DNA of 64,000 bases from JBOCEF01 sp047610385 (GCA_047610385.1 JBLGAC010000014.1:20315-84314); one strand, 5' to 3'; shown: positions 9,642-18,478, counted from the stretch's first letter. The notes: a model not told the origin generated them from the sequence alone. Numbers and translations: made by a program.

Positions 9642-9684
9642 GCCCATTGCACCGGAAATTTTCATAAAATCCGGCGCAATGGGC
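9642..9684. terminator. Long bidirectional hairpin between convergent genes
   Basis: A 15-nt left arm (GCCCATTGCACCGGA) and right arm (TCCGGCGCAATGGGC) pair with a single G-U type mismatch. Inside the loop ATTTT and AAAAT can extend the stem. It lies between the convergent tautomerase and SDR genes and could end transcription from both sides. Confidence 0.6.
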
Positions 9685-9700
9685 AGGTGGCGCATCAGGT

Positions 9701-9744
9701 GCCGCCCCTCTTCAGGCCGCCCCTCTTCAGGCCGCCCCCCTCAG
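9701..9744. repeat. 15-bp tandem repeat over the SDR stop codon
   Basis: GCCGCCCCTCTTCAG is present twice in tandem (9701-9715, 9716-9730), followed by a degenerate 14-bp third copy (9731-9744). The third copy includes the stop codon of the minus-strand SDR gene. Read on that strand, each unit carries GGCCTGA, so the stop-codon context itself is multiplied. Confidence 0.7.
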
Positions 9745-10508
9745 GCCGCGGTCCAGCCGCCATCCACCAACACCGAGGATCCCGTCACCAAAGCGCCCGC
9801 GTCGGATGCCAGCCACACCGCTGTGCCCGCAATGTCGCCCGGTGTGCCAACCCGGCCCAGCGCGATTTTGCTGTGCACCCACGCCATCTTGTTGGCGTCC
9901 GTGAACGTCGCCTCAGTCAGCGGCGTGCGCACGAAGGTCGGGGCGATGGTGTTGACGCGGATGCCAAGCGGGCCCCATTCCAGCGCCATGCCCTTGGTGA
10001 ACCCTTCGACCGCGAATTTGCTGGCCGAATAGACCGCGCGTTCCGGCCCCGACACATGCCCCATCTGCGAGGATATGTTGATCAAGCTGCCCGGTTTTCC
10101 CGCCGCGATCAGCCCTTTGGCCACCGCTTGGGTCAAGAAATAGGCGCCGCGGACATTCACGCCCATGACCGCGTCAAAATCCTGCGCCGTCGTCTCCGCC
10201 GCCTTGGAATGGATCGCCAGCCCGGCAGAGTTCACCAGCACGTCAAACGGTCCATGGGCCGCCACCGCAGCCGCTGCCGCGTCGATGTCCGCCACATCCA
10301 GCGCCATGGCGTGGGCCAACAGCCCCTCAGCCTTCATGGCATCCACCGCGCCGGACAGCCGGTCCACACCGCGCGCGGCCAGCCACACCTCAGCCCCGGC
10401 GCGCGCCAGCGCCACCGCGCAGCCCAGCCCGATGCCCGAGGACGCGCCCGCCACCAGCGCGCGCCGCCCGGTCAGATCGAAGCTCGGGGTTTGGGGAAGC
10501 ACGGTCAT
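9741..10508 (-). CDS. SDR-family oxidoreductase, partner of HpsN-like dehydrogenase
   Basis: This 255-residue classical short-chain dehydrogenase has the nucleotide-binding GASSGIG at 21-27, the NSAG motif, the YSASK catalytic Tyr/Lys pair and a C-terminal VDGGW. It probably oxidises or reduces a secondary alcohol with NAD(P). Its start overlaps the stop of the upstream HpsN-like gene (ATGA), so both are translated from one message. In dihydroxypropanesulfonate degradation SDRs (HpsO, HpsP) act before HpsN on the C2 position, and this gene would fit that role. That assignment is inference; a gluconate 5-dehydrogenase-like activity is an alternative. Confidence 0.8.
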   Translation of the reverse strand: MTVLPQTPSFDLTGRRALVAGASSGIGLGCAVALARAGAEVWLAARGVDRLSGAVDAMKAEGLLAHAMALDVADIDAAAAAVAAHGPFDVLVNSAGLAIHSKAAETTAQDFDAVMGVNVRGAYFLTQAVAKGLIAAGKPGSLINISSQMGHVSGPERAVYSASKFAVEGFTKGMALEWGPLGIRVNTIAPTFVRTPLTEATFTDANKMAWVHSKIALGRVGTPGDIAGTAVWLASDAGALVTGSSVLVDGGWTAA

Positions 10509-11815
10509 TGCGCCGCCTTCCCATAGCCGACATTGCCGCCACCATAACGGCGCACGCGGATATTGGCCTGCTCAGCATGGCCAACAAAACCTTCAAGCAT
10601 GCACAGGCGGGAGCAATACGCCCCTATCTCAGCCGCCGCCGCGTCAGTGGTGATGCGCTGATAGCTGTGCGTCTTCAGGAACTTGCCAACCCACAGCCCC
10701 CCGGTATACCGCCCCGCTTTGCGCGTCGGCAGCGTGTGGTTGGTGCCGATCACCTTGTCGCCATTCGCGACATTGGTGCGGGGGCCAAGAAACAGCGCGC
10801 CATAGCTGTGCATCTTCTCCAGATACCAATCATCGCGGTCGGTCATCACCTGCACATGTTCATAGGCGATGTCATTGGCGACCTGCAGCATTTCATCATG
10901 GGTGTCGCAGACATAGATGTCGCCGTAATCGCGCCAAGACACCGACGCCGTGTCGGCGGTGGGCAGGATCTTCAGGATGCGGTCAATTTCAACAAGCACT
11001 CCGTCAGCCAGCGCGCGCGACGTGGTGATCAGCGCGGCGGGGGAATTGTAGCCATGCTCAGCCTGGCCCAACAGATCGGTGGCGACCATTTCGGCGTCCA
11101 CGCTGTCATCGGCAATCACCAGCGTTTCGGTCGGCCCGGCGAACAGATCAATGCCGACGCGGCCGAACAACTGGCGCTTGGCCTCAGCCACAAAGGCGTT
11201 GCCGGGGCCGACCAGCATGTGCACCGGCTCAAGGCTCTCGGTGCCCAGTGCCATGGCACCGACGGCCTGAATGCCGCCGAGGCACAGGATTTCGTGCGCC
11301 CCGCCCATATGCATCGCCGCGACGATGGCCGGGTGCGGCGCGCCCTTCACCGGCGGGGCCGACGCCACGATGCGCGGCACCCCCGCCACCGCCGCGGTCA
11401 GCACTGACATATGCGCCGACGCCACCATGGGAAACTTGCCGCCCGGCACATAGCACCCAACCGATTGGACGGGGATATTGCGATGGCCAAGGATCACGCC
11501 CGGCATCGTCTCAACCTCAATATCCGTCATGGAGGCGCGCTGCGCCTCAGCAAAGCGGCGGATCTGGGTCTGGGCAAAGCGGATGTCGTCAAGATCGCGC
11601 GATGACACTTTGGACATCGCCGCCTCGATCTCAGACGGTGTCAGGCGAAACGCGGCGGGGGCGTAGCTGTCGAATTTGACCGACAGATCACGCACGGCCG
11701 CGTCGCCGCGCGCCTCGATGTCCGCCAGAATGGTTTCGACGCTGGCGCGCACGGCGGCGTCATCCTCGGCGCGCTCAGCTTCGGGCTTGCCGCGTTTGAT
11801 ATGCTCGATGGTCAT
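10505..11815 (-). CDS. hpsN: HpsN-like histidinol dehydrogenase paralogue
   Basis: The 436-residue product belongs to the zinc-dependent histidinol dehydrogenase family: GCYVPGGKFPMVASAHM, LGGIQAVGAMALGTE, GPGNAFVAEAKRQLFG, FAGPTE and LLGQAEHGYNS are conserved. It resembles the catabolic sub-branch that includes HpsN, which oxidises 2,3-dihydroxypropane-1-sulfonate at C3 by two steps to sulfolactate. No histidine biosynthesis genes are nearby; the gene is coupled to an SDR and lies downstream of a LacI regulator, which supports catabolism. The start at 11815 follows GGAGGAG. The symbol is tentative, since other polyol-type substrates are possible and no sulfonate transporter lies in the window. 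Confidence 0.7.
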   Translation of the reverse strand: MTIEHIKRGKPEAERAEDDAAVRASVETILADIEARGDAAVRDLSVKFDSYAPAAFRLTPSEIEAAMSKVSSRDLDDIRFAQTQIRRFAEAQRASMTDIEVETMPGVILGHRNIPVQSVGCYVPGGKFPMVASAHMSVLTAAVAGVPRIVASAPPVKGAPHPAIVAAMHMGGAHEILCLGGIQAVGAMALGTESLEPVHMLVGPGNAFVAEAKRQLFGRVGIDLFAGPTETLVIADDSVDAEMVATDLLGQAEHGYNSPAALITTSRALADGVLVEIDRILKILPTADTASVSWRDYGDIYVCDTHDEMLQVANDIAYEHVQVMTDRDDWYLEKMHSYGALFLGPRTNVANGDKVIGTNHTLPTRKAGRYTGGLWVGKFLKTHSYQRITTDAAAAEIGAYCSRLCMLEGFVGHAEQANIRVRRYGGGNVGYGKAAQ

Positions 11816-11888
11816 GGGGTCTCCTCCGGCTGATTTGGCGCAGGAATGCCACGGCCGGGGCGGGCCGGGCAATCGTGGTGGGGCCAGA

Positions 11889-11903
11889 GTGAAATTATTT
11901 CAC
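11889..11903. promoter_or_regulatory. Perfect palindromic operator upstream of hpsN-like operon
   Basis: GTGAAATTATTTCAC is a perfect 15-bp palindrome in otherwise GC-rich DNA. It spans the lacI-type stop codon, about 75 bp upstream of the hpsN-like start. It is a natural candidate for binding by the neighbouring LacI-family repressor. Confidence 0.6.
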
Positions 11904-12907
11904 CCGCTGGCACGCACCATCAGCCGCGCCGGCAGAATGCGGATCTGCGCGGGCGCGTCCGGGTCAGCGATCTGCGCGTCGATCAGATCCAGCGTCGCGG
12001 CCAGCATGGCGCGGATCGGCTGGCGCATGGTGGTCAGATCCCACGCATGCCACGCGGCCATGGGGATGTCGTCAAACCCGATGATCGCCACGTCATCCGG
12101 CACCCGCAGCCCCAGCCGCCTTGCGCAACCGAGCGCCGCCAGCGCCATCAGATCATTCGCGGCGAATATGGCGTCGGGCGGGGCGGGGCCGGTCAGCAGC
12201 GCCTCAGCGGCCTTCATGGCGCGATCATGGTTGAAATGGCCACGCAGGACGGTCGGGGCAATGCCGTCCTCAGCCAACCGATCCACAAAACCGCGGCGAC
12301 GCTCTGCCCCGGTGGACACGCCCGGCGCGCCGTCGATCATCGCAATGCGGCGGTGGCCTTGGGCCAGAAACCGGTCTGCCACCACGCGCGCGCCGCCATA
12401 GTTGTCGCAGCACACCGCGTTCAGCCCTTTGTCAGCCTGCACGCGGTTCAGCAGCACCACCGGCATCCGGCGCGCCCGGCAGGCCCGCGCCAGATCTGAT
12501 GACAGATGCGCCGACGCGATGATCGCCGCGTCTGCGCGGTGGTCCAGCACCTGCGCCATCACGCTGTCCACATCGCGCCCCGGCGCGGCGGCGTGCAGCA
12601 ACAGGCGCTGACCGCGGGCGGCCAGCGCCTCAGCCAGCAGTTCCAGCGCGGCGGGGTAGAACGGGTTGGCCATGTCGCCCATCACCGCGGCAACCGTGCG
12701 GGCGCCCAGCGCGCCAATCGCCCGGCCACTGGGGGTGGCGTAGCCCAGCGCCTCAGCCGCGGCCAGAATGCGGGCGCGGGTGACATCAGCGATCGGGGCG
12801 CCGGGGGTGAAGGCGCGCGACACCGCGGCGACCGACACGCCAGCGTCGCGCGCCACGTCGCGCGCGGTGATCCGGGCCTTGGGCTGCGATGGGATCGGAT
12901 CGGTCAT
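11900..12907 (-). CDS. LacI-family transcriptional regulator
   Basis: This 335-residue protein has the LacI helix-turn-helix near the N terminus (ITARDVARDAGVSVAAVSRAF, then RILAAAEALGY hinge region) and a periplasmic-binding-protein-like effector domain with IIASAHLS, IGFDDIPMA and DLTTMRQP. The start at ATG 12907 removes a 13-residue unsupported extension. It lies directly upstream of the hpsN-like/SDR pair on the same strand and divergent from a lambda-crystallin-type dehydrogenase. It probably represses one or both, through the palindromes at 11889-11903 and 12954-12967. The effector is unknown. Confidence 0.9.
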   Translation of the reverse strand: MTDPIPSQPKARITARDVARDAGVSVAAVSRAFTPGAPIADVTRARILAAAEALGYATPSGRAIGALGARTVAAVMGDMANPFYPAALELLAEALAARGQRLLLHAAAPGRDVDSVMAQVLDHRADAAIIASAHLSSDLARACRARRMPVVLLNRVQADKGLNAVCCDNYGGARVVADRFLAQGHRRIAMIDGAPGVSTGAERRRGFVDRLAEDGIAPTVLRGHFNHDRAMKAAEALLTGPAPPDAIFAANDLMALAALGCARRLGLRVPDDVAIIGFDDIPMAAWHAWDLTTMRQPIRAMLAATLDLIDAQIADPDAPAQIRILPARLMVRASG

Positions 12908-12953
12908 GGGCGCATCTTTTCCAGTGTTGCACCACGCAGCAGACACGGTCCTA

Positions 12954-12967
12954 CTTGCCGCGACAAG
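12954..12967. promoter_or_regulatory. LacI-type pseudo-palindrome in divergent promoter
   Basis: CTTGCCGCGACAAG is an inverted repeat with a central CG, the form typical of LacI-family operators. It lies between the divergent lacI and dehydrogenase starts. It does not match the other palindrome at 11889, so binding is uncertain. Confidence 0.35.
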
Positions 12968-13010
12968 CGCCGGGCCGCCCCCGCCCCGCGCAATGACAGC
13001 GGAGAGCGCA

Positions 13011-13958
13011 ATGAAACACCCCCTTGATCATGTGGCCATCGTCGGTGCCGGGCTGATCGGGTGCAGCTGGGCGGTGGTGTTCGCGCGCGCTGGCACAACG
13101 GTCACGGTGTTTGACGCCGATGCCGCGACGCTGGCGCGCGTGCCCGCCCGGGTGCGCGAAACGCTGGCCGATATGGAACGCCTCGGGTTGGCTGATCACA
13201 TCGCCACCGTCGCCGCCCGCATCACCATCGCACCGTCCTTGCAGGCCGCGCTGGCGGGCGCGCAATATGTGCAGGAAAGCGTGTTTGAAACCCTTGAGGC
13301 CAAGCGCACCATCAGCCACCAGATCGGCGCCCTGATTGGGCCGGACACTGTGGTGGGGTCGTCGTCCTCAGGCATCCCGGCATCGGCCTTCACCCAAGGC
13401 GCGCCCAATCGCGGCCGCTTTTTGATCGCGCACCCGGTCAACCCGCCGCACTTGATCCCGGTGGTGGAGCTGGTGCCCGCCCCCTGGACCGACCCGGCAA
13501 TCGTGCCTTGGCTGCGCGCGCGCATGGCAGATCTGGGCCAGACCCCGGTCGTGCTGACCCGCGAGGTGCAGGGATTTATCCTCAACCGTTTGCAAGGTGC
13601 GCTGTTGAACGAGGCATGGGCCCTTTACGACGAAGGCTACGCCAGCGCGGCGGACATCGACACGACCGTGTCCAAGGGGCTGGGCCTGCGCTGGGCATTT
13701 ATGGGCCCGTTCGAGACGATTGATCTGAACGCCCCCGGCGGCATCGCCGACTATGCCCAGCGCCTTGGGCCGCTTTACCACGACATCGCGCGGTCGCGGA
13801 CCGATCCCACCCCTTGGTCCCCTGCCCTGACCGCGCGTCTGGAGGCTGAGCGCCGCGAAACCCTGCCCGCTGACGCCCTGCCCGCCCGCGCGCGCTGGCG
13901 CGACATGGCGCTGATGCGGTTGGTCAGAGATCTGCGCAGCGCAGCCACGGGGGGCTGA
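13011..13958 (+). CDS. Lambda-crystallin/3-hydroxyacyl-CoA dehydrogenase-like oxidoreductase
   Basis: The 315-residue product has the Rossmann motif GAGLIGCSWA near residue 12, a VQESVFETLEAKR stretch, SSSSGIPASAF and HPVNPPHLIPVVEL. These match the 3-hydroxyacyl-CoA dehydrogenase superfamily and, by length and GLIG-SWA pattern, the CRYL1 branch, which includes L-gulonate 3-dehydrogenase and L-carnitine dehydrogenase. It likely oxidises a 3-hydroxy acid with NAD. ATG 13011 follows GGAGAG. The divergent LacI gene and nearby sugar-acid genes favour an aldonate-type substrate over a fatty acyl-CoA (inference). Confidence 0.75.
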   Translation: MKHPLDHVAIVGAGLIGCSWAVVFARAGTTVTVFDADAATLARVPARVRETLADMERLGLADHIATVAARITIAPSLQAALAGAQYVQESVFETLEAKRTISHQIGALIGPDTVVGSSSSGIPASAFTQGAPNRGRFLIAHPVNPPHLIPVVELVPAPWTDPAIVPWLRARMADLGQTPVVLTREVQGFILNRLQGALLNEAWALYDEGYASAADIDTTVSKGLGLRWAFMGPFETIDLNAPGGIADYAQRLGPLYHDIARSRTDPTPWSPALTARLEAERRETLPADALPARARWRDMALMRLVRDLRSAATGG

Positions 13959-14208
13959 CTTAAAGGAAACCCGCCACTTCACGTGATGCACACAGGCGAC
14001 ACTTGACCAATCGAAAAACAAGGAAATAACAAGCGAAAGCCGCTTGCATAACAACAGAAATTTTAAGATATCTAAAAATTGTTTCCAAAATAAACAACTT
14101 TAAATGGGAACCGCACGAGACACTAATTATTGACCCCAGGCCGCGGCCATAGATAAGGATTTAATACGAATCGCGCATACGCGATCACAGATATGGAGAG
14201 AGCAGGAT
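13959..14208 (+). promoter_or_regulatory. AT-rich promoter region before outer-membrane gene
   Basis: About 250 bp without a gene. From 14010 to 14105 the DNA is markedly AT-rich compared with its surroundings, with several A and T tracts such as AAATTTTAAGATATCTAAAA. It probably contains the promoter of the outer-membrane gene at 14209. I cannot place -10 and -35 boxes with confidence. Confidence 0.4.
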
Positions 14209-16613
14209 ATGGCGCGACGAACTCTCGGGCTTGTCGATTGGGCAACCATCGCGGCAGCCTCGGCCATTCCGCTGGGCACCACGGCGCAGGCGGCTGAGCC
14301 TGACTTGTACACGCTCAATGGCACGGTGACGGTCGAACAGGCGTTGGACGACAACATCTACGGCACGGCGAATGACCGCGAATCTGATTTTATCACCCGC
14401 ATCTCGCCGCGGCTTGAAGCCAAGGTGGAGACGAAAACCTTCACGGCCCGCGCGCTAGCCAGCGCCGAATACAGCCGCTTTGCCAGCCATCACGACGAAG
14501 ATTACGTTGATGCGGAACTGAGTGCCGACGCGGTTCTGCGCTTTGTGGACGGGCTGTCGGCCTTTGCGGGCTGAGCACGCATGGGACCATGAAGACCGCG
14601 ACAGCCCCGATGACGTCAACGGCCTGAACCCCACCGATTACCGCCGTCTGGGCGGTTGGGCGGGTTTTGATGCAGAGTACGGCACCAATTCCGCACGCGT
14701 CGGCATCAACTTTAACCAGTTCGATTTCGACGATGTCGAAGGAACCTCGGGGACCCTCGACAACGACTGTCGCGACCAGATGATGACCGAGACCGGTGCC
14801 CGCCTTGCCCATAAGCTGTCGGACACCCGCAGCGTGTTCGTGCAAGGCGTCTATGACCAGCGCAAATATGACAATCCGGGGACCCTCGTCCGCGATTCCG
14901 AGGGCTTCGCCTTTGCCATCGGGCTTGATGGCACATATGGCGCTTTGTCGGGCGAAGTGCTGGTCGGGTTCCTGATGCAGGACTACGCGGATCCCGGGCT
15001 TGGGGACGTGGCAACCTTCGACATCGGTGCTGCGCTGAAATGGACGCCTGCGCCGCTGACGCGGGTGCGTCTGTCGGTGGACCGCAGCATTGAGGAATCG
15101 ACCTTAAGCATGGGCGGCGTCCCGGCCTCGTCTTACACGGCCACGTCGCTGCGCGTCCGCGCGGCCCATCGCGTGGCCAAACAGGTCAGCATCGGCGCCG
15201 ACATCGCCTGGCAGATGGACACCTATAACGGCATCGACCGCACCGACCATATCGGGTCGTTCGGGGTAGACGCGCGCTATTACCTGACGCCCCATGTCTG
15301 GTTCGGCGCGGGCTTGCGGCACATTGAGCGCAATTCAAACATCGGCGGCGCTGACTTTGAAGCGAACGTCGCCATGCTGCGCATCGGTGCCCAGACCACC
15401 GCGGAATTCGCCAAGACCGCGGCGCTGTCCACCATGGGCCGCGCTGAGCTTTATGCCGGTGTCCAGGCGGGCCATTCCAGCATGGTGTCCACCCTCGACG
15501 GCACGCGCGGCGGCGGCGCTGATCCGGGCACCAATCAGGCATCCTTTGGCCGATGACGGCTTTGCGGGGGGCGTGTTCCTTGGCTGGCGTCACCGTGTCA
15601 ACGACGCCCGCTTCGGCATCGAGGTCGGGGCCGAGCTGGCCGATGTAGACTGGGTCCATGACGCGGACCGTACGTTCTCCGTCAAGCGCAGCGATCTTTA
15701 CAGCATCTCAGCCATCGCGGGGCTGGATCTGTCGGGCGGGTCTTTCGCCTATCTGCGCGGCGGGCTGGTGAACGCAAATCTTGAAACCAACTATTGCGAA
15801 GACTGCGGCAACTTCACTTCCAACCGCCGCGCCTTGGGTGCCCGGCTGGGCGTGGGCATAGAGGCACCAGTCACCGCCGGCCTGTCGGCGCGCCTTGACT
15901 ATGTGGTCACCGCTTGGGATGACCATGACGCGGGCGTCGGCACATCCAGCGACAACTTCGCCGATGCCGAGGGCATGGCGCGGCTGGGCCTGATCTGGCG
16001 GTTTGGTGCCGAGGCCGACATCCCCAAAAGCGATCCAGTCGAATTTGGCGGATTTTACGTCGGTGCGCTGTTCGGGCATGGCGCGCTGATGTCCGAAAAT
16101 GTTGGTGACCGCGATACCTTCACCCTTGATGCCCAGCGCGCAGGCTTTGGCGCAGGTTTCGGCGTGGTGGCAGGCTATGGCATGATCTTTGGCACTGATT
16201 TCTATGTCGGCGCTGAGGTGGATGCTGAGATTTCCTCAGTGAACTGGACCCAGGAACGCGCGCCTTCGGGCCGGGTCTATTCGATCGAAAAGACCCACAG
16301 CTTTGGCGCATCCCTGCGCGTCGGCTATGTGGTGAACGACGGCATGCTGATCTATGCGCGCGGTGGTCCGGTGATCAGCGGCTTTGACACCGATTTCGCC
16401 ACCTCCAGCACGTCGACCGAATCGACCGAGGACAAGGTCGGCCTGCGCATCAGTGCCGGCATCGAAGTCAGCATGAGCGAGTCGCTGCGCCTGAGGTTCG
16501 ATTACACCCACACCGAATACGACGATTTCGGCATCTCCTACGGGTCTGATGGGCGGGACGAATTCGACAATTCGGAAAATCAGTTCCGGATCGGCGTGCT
16601 CTACAGCTTCTGA
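14209..16613 (+). pseudogene. Three-barrel outer-membrane protein, two frameshifts
   Basis: Three consecutive frames join into one protein of about 800 residues. The first encodes a signal peptide (cut near TAQAAEP) and the start of a BBP2-type outer-membrane barrel. The second continues it (EHAWDHEDRDSPDD through VWFGAGLRHIERN) and begins a small OmpA-like barrel (RAELYAGVQAGHS). The third finishes that barrel and adds another (EFGGFYVGALFGHG), ending in FRIGVLYSF, a C-terminal Phe typical of BAM substrates. Each break fits one extra G: in GGG at 14568-14570 and in GG at 15548-15549. Three barrels in one chain is uncommon. It may be decayed or carry sequence errors. A terminator follows. Confidence 0.75.
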
Positions 16614-16632
16614 GCAGCGCGCGCGAAGGTTG

Positions 16633-16669
16633 GCCGAGGGGCGGAGGAAACTCCGCCCCTCGGCTTTTT
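16633..16669 (+). terminator. Strong Rho-independent terminator
   Basis: GCCGAGGGGCGGAG and CTCCGCCCCTCGGC form a perfect 14-bp stem with a GAAA loop and a following TTTTT. It ends the outer-membrane gene transcript. Confidence 0.9.
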
Positions 16670-16817
16670 CATGTGCGGATCTACAAAAAGTTAAACGGAT
16701 TGATCTCGATCAAAGATACAAATCAGCTACTGGATATTTTTAAGTAAAAGGTCCTAAACTGGGCGTATAAATACCTAAAAAACTGTGAATGGCCAACCTG
16801 ACTAAATTAAGTTACAA

Positions 16818-17960
16818 ATGAAAACCATCGCTTTCAAGAACACCGCTCTGCGCTCAATGCTTCTGGCCACCGCGGCTGCATTCACGTCTTCGCTCCTGCT
16901 ACCTGCCGTCACCGGCGCTGATGTGGCGCTGGCCGAAAGCCACAGCGGCAAGGGCAGCATGGGCAAAGGTGCCGGCAAAGGCGGCTAGGGCGGTTCGGGC
17001 AAAGGGTCCATGCACGGTCTGTTCCGCGACCTGACCGGATCTTCGTCCGAAGAAAGCGACAGCGACGCGCCTGACTATGCTGGCGAAAAGGGCGGCAAGT
17101 CCGATGTGGGCGGCGGCAAGCCTTCAGGCGCTGATGCCAAAAAGGGCGATCTGTTCGGCGACATGTATGTGATTTTGCGCGACGATCAGGGCATCCCGAT
17201 CCTGTCTGACGCGGGCTTCGTGCAGCCGGTCGACGCTGACGGCAACCCGATTGCGCTTGACGCCGAAGGTGCCCCGGTCGATCCGACCCTTGCGACAGAG
17301 GTTGCGCTGGGCCGCCTGAACGTTGGCCTTGCCCCGACCAAGGTGCTTGACCGCCGCGCGGACGAAGTGATCGCGCTGCTGAACGAAGCCACTGCAATTT
17401 CAACTGATGCTGCCGGGCGTCTGGTGCTGACCGTCGACGGCGTGGCGAAGACCATCGACAGCCCGCTTGAGAACCTCGCCCTCTATGTGGCGCTGGTGAC
17501 CACCGGCTCGATCCCGGGCATCGATCCGACCTCGGGCGACTACGCCTTCCTCACGGATGGCGCGATCACCGCCGCGGATCTCACCGCCTCGGCCGCGTTC
17601 CTGGCCGCCGCCTCCGACAAGTCGGGCGAGCTGACGATCGACGAGGTCGCGTATCTCGACGCGTTCCTCGGCATCAACCTCGACGGCTCGGGCGACGTGA
17701 CCTAGTCGGTCGTGGATTACACCAGCTTCTCCTACGACCGCTCGGACGCCTTTGACGGCGTGACGGCCTCGGTTCTGGTGCTGCAGCCCGACGGCATCAC
17801 CTACGTGGTGACCGACGTCGAGGTCTACGACGCGGTGTTCGGCAACGAGGACTACACCGGCTCCGGCACCATCGAGGCCTTCGCTCAGGCCGCCGACGAC
17901 GCGCGCTCCGTGGTGAACTACATCCACGAATACGCCATCCCAGCCGACGAAACCAACTGA
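16818..17960 (+). pseudogene. Gly/Lys-rich exported protein with two in-frame TAG codons
   Basis: One reading frame of 381 codons is interrupted by TAG at codon 57 (16986-16988) and codon 296 (17703-17705), with no frame change. The start encodes a signal peptide (MKTIAFKNTALRSMLL, cut near VALAES), then a GKGSMGKGAGKGG / GGSGKGSMHG stretch. An acidic linker and a globular region with DMYVILRDDQGIPIL and VQPVDADGNPIALDAEG follow, then an Asp/Thr-rich tail after the second TAG (SVVDYTSFSYDRSDAF). I do not recognise the family. The coding-like sequence on both sides of each TAG suggests point mutation of a recently working gene, readthrough, or base error. It lies between the outer-membrane gene and a similar small exported protein gene. 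Confidence 0.65.
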
Positions 17961-17977
17961 TCGGGCGGCGCATTGCA

Positions 17978-18006
17978 GGGGGGCGGGCCAGGGTCCGCCC
18001 CCTTTT
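17978..18006 (+). terminator. Rho-independent terminator
   Basis: GGGGGCGG and CCGCCCCC pair after the Gly/Lys-rich gene, with TTTT following. The loop GGCCAGGGT is small. Confidence 0.75.
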
Positions 18007-18046
18007 GCGTCCCCCCCCCTCACTCAGCTTGCAAGGAAGATACAAC

Positions 18047-18394
18047 ATGACCATCGCAACGCTTCTGCGCCTGAGCGCGGCATTCATCCTTACCGCCGCC
18101 CTGACCACGGGTGCCGCGACCGCAGCCGAAACCGGCCATAGCGGCGGCAAAGGCGGCAGCAGCCATTCAGACAGCGGTGAAACCGACGGCCATACCGATG
18201 GCGACGACCATGCCGACGGTGGCAAAGGCAAAGGCAAAGGCCCCAAATACAAGGGCGGCGATCGCGCCATCGGCCACAAAGGCAAAGGCGGCCATATCGA
18301 AGACACGATCTTTCGCGGCAAAAAAGGCGGCGCAGGCGGTCATGATGCCGACGAAGGCGACAGCCACGACGGCGACGTCCACGACCACGGCTGA
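18047..18394 (+). CDS. Small His/Asp/Gly/Lys-rich exported protein
   Basis: This 115-residue protein has a clear signal peptide (about 1-25, ending ATAAE). The mature part is low-complexity and highly charged: GHSGGKGGSSHSDSGE, then DGHTDGDDHADGG, KGKGKGPKYKGG, HIEDTIFRGKKGG and a terminal DGDVHDHG. The many His and Asp residues could bind metal ions (inference). The AETGHSGGKGG start resembles AESHSGKGSMGKG of the preceding exported protein, and HIEDTIFRG resembles MHGLFRDLTG, so the two may be distant relatives. AAGGAAG precedes the start. No known family is recognised. Confidence 0.65.
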   Translation: MTIATLLRLSAAFILTAALTTGAATAAETGHSGGKGGSSHSDSGETDGHTDGDDHADGGKGKGKGPKYKGGDRAIGHKGKGGHIEDTIFRGKKGGAGGHDADEGDSHDGDVHDHG

Positions 18395-18478
18395 CTGGGT
18401 CCACATCAAATAGGCCCACATCAAATTGCGGTGGCGCTTGATCGTGCAGGTGCCACTGCACGCGTTTTCCGCCCCATG

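Noticed and set aside
9701..9744. CRISPR-like repeat array
   Set aside because: Units are 15 bp, directly abutting, with no spacers and no cas genes.
10505..11815. Biosynthetic histidinol dehydrogenase (hisD)
   Set aside because: No other histidine genes are nearby; coupling to an SDR and a LacI regulator, and the sequence variants, fit the catabolic HpsN-like branch better.
16818..17960. Genome-wide reassignment of TAG
   Set aside because: TAG ends other apparently normal genes in the window (stops at 6289, 59201 and 61728), so a general recoding is not supported.
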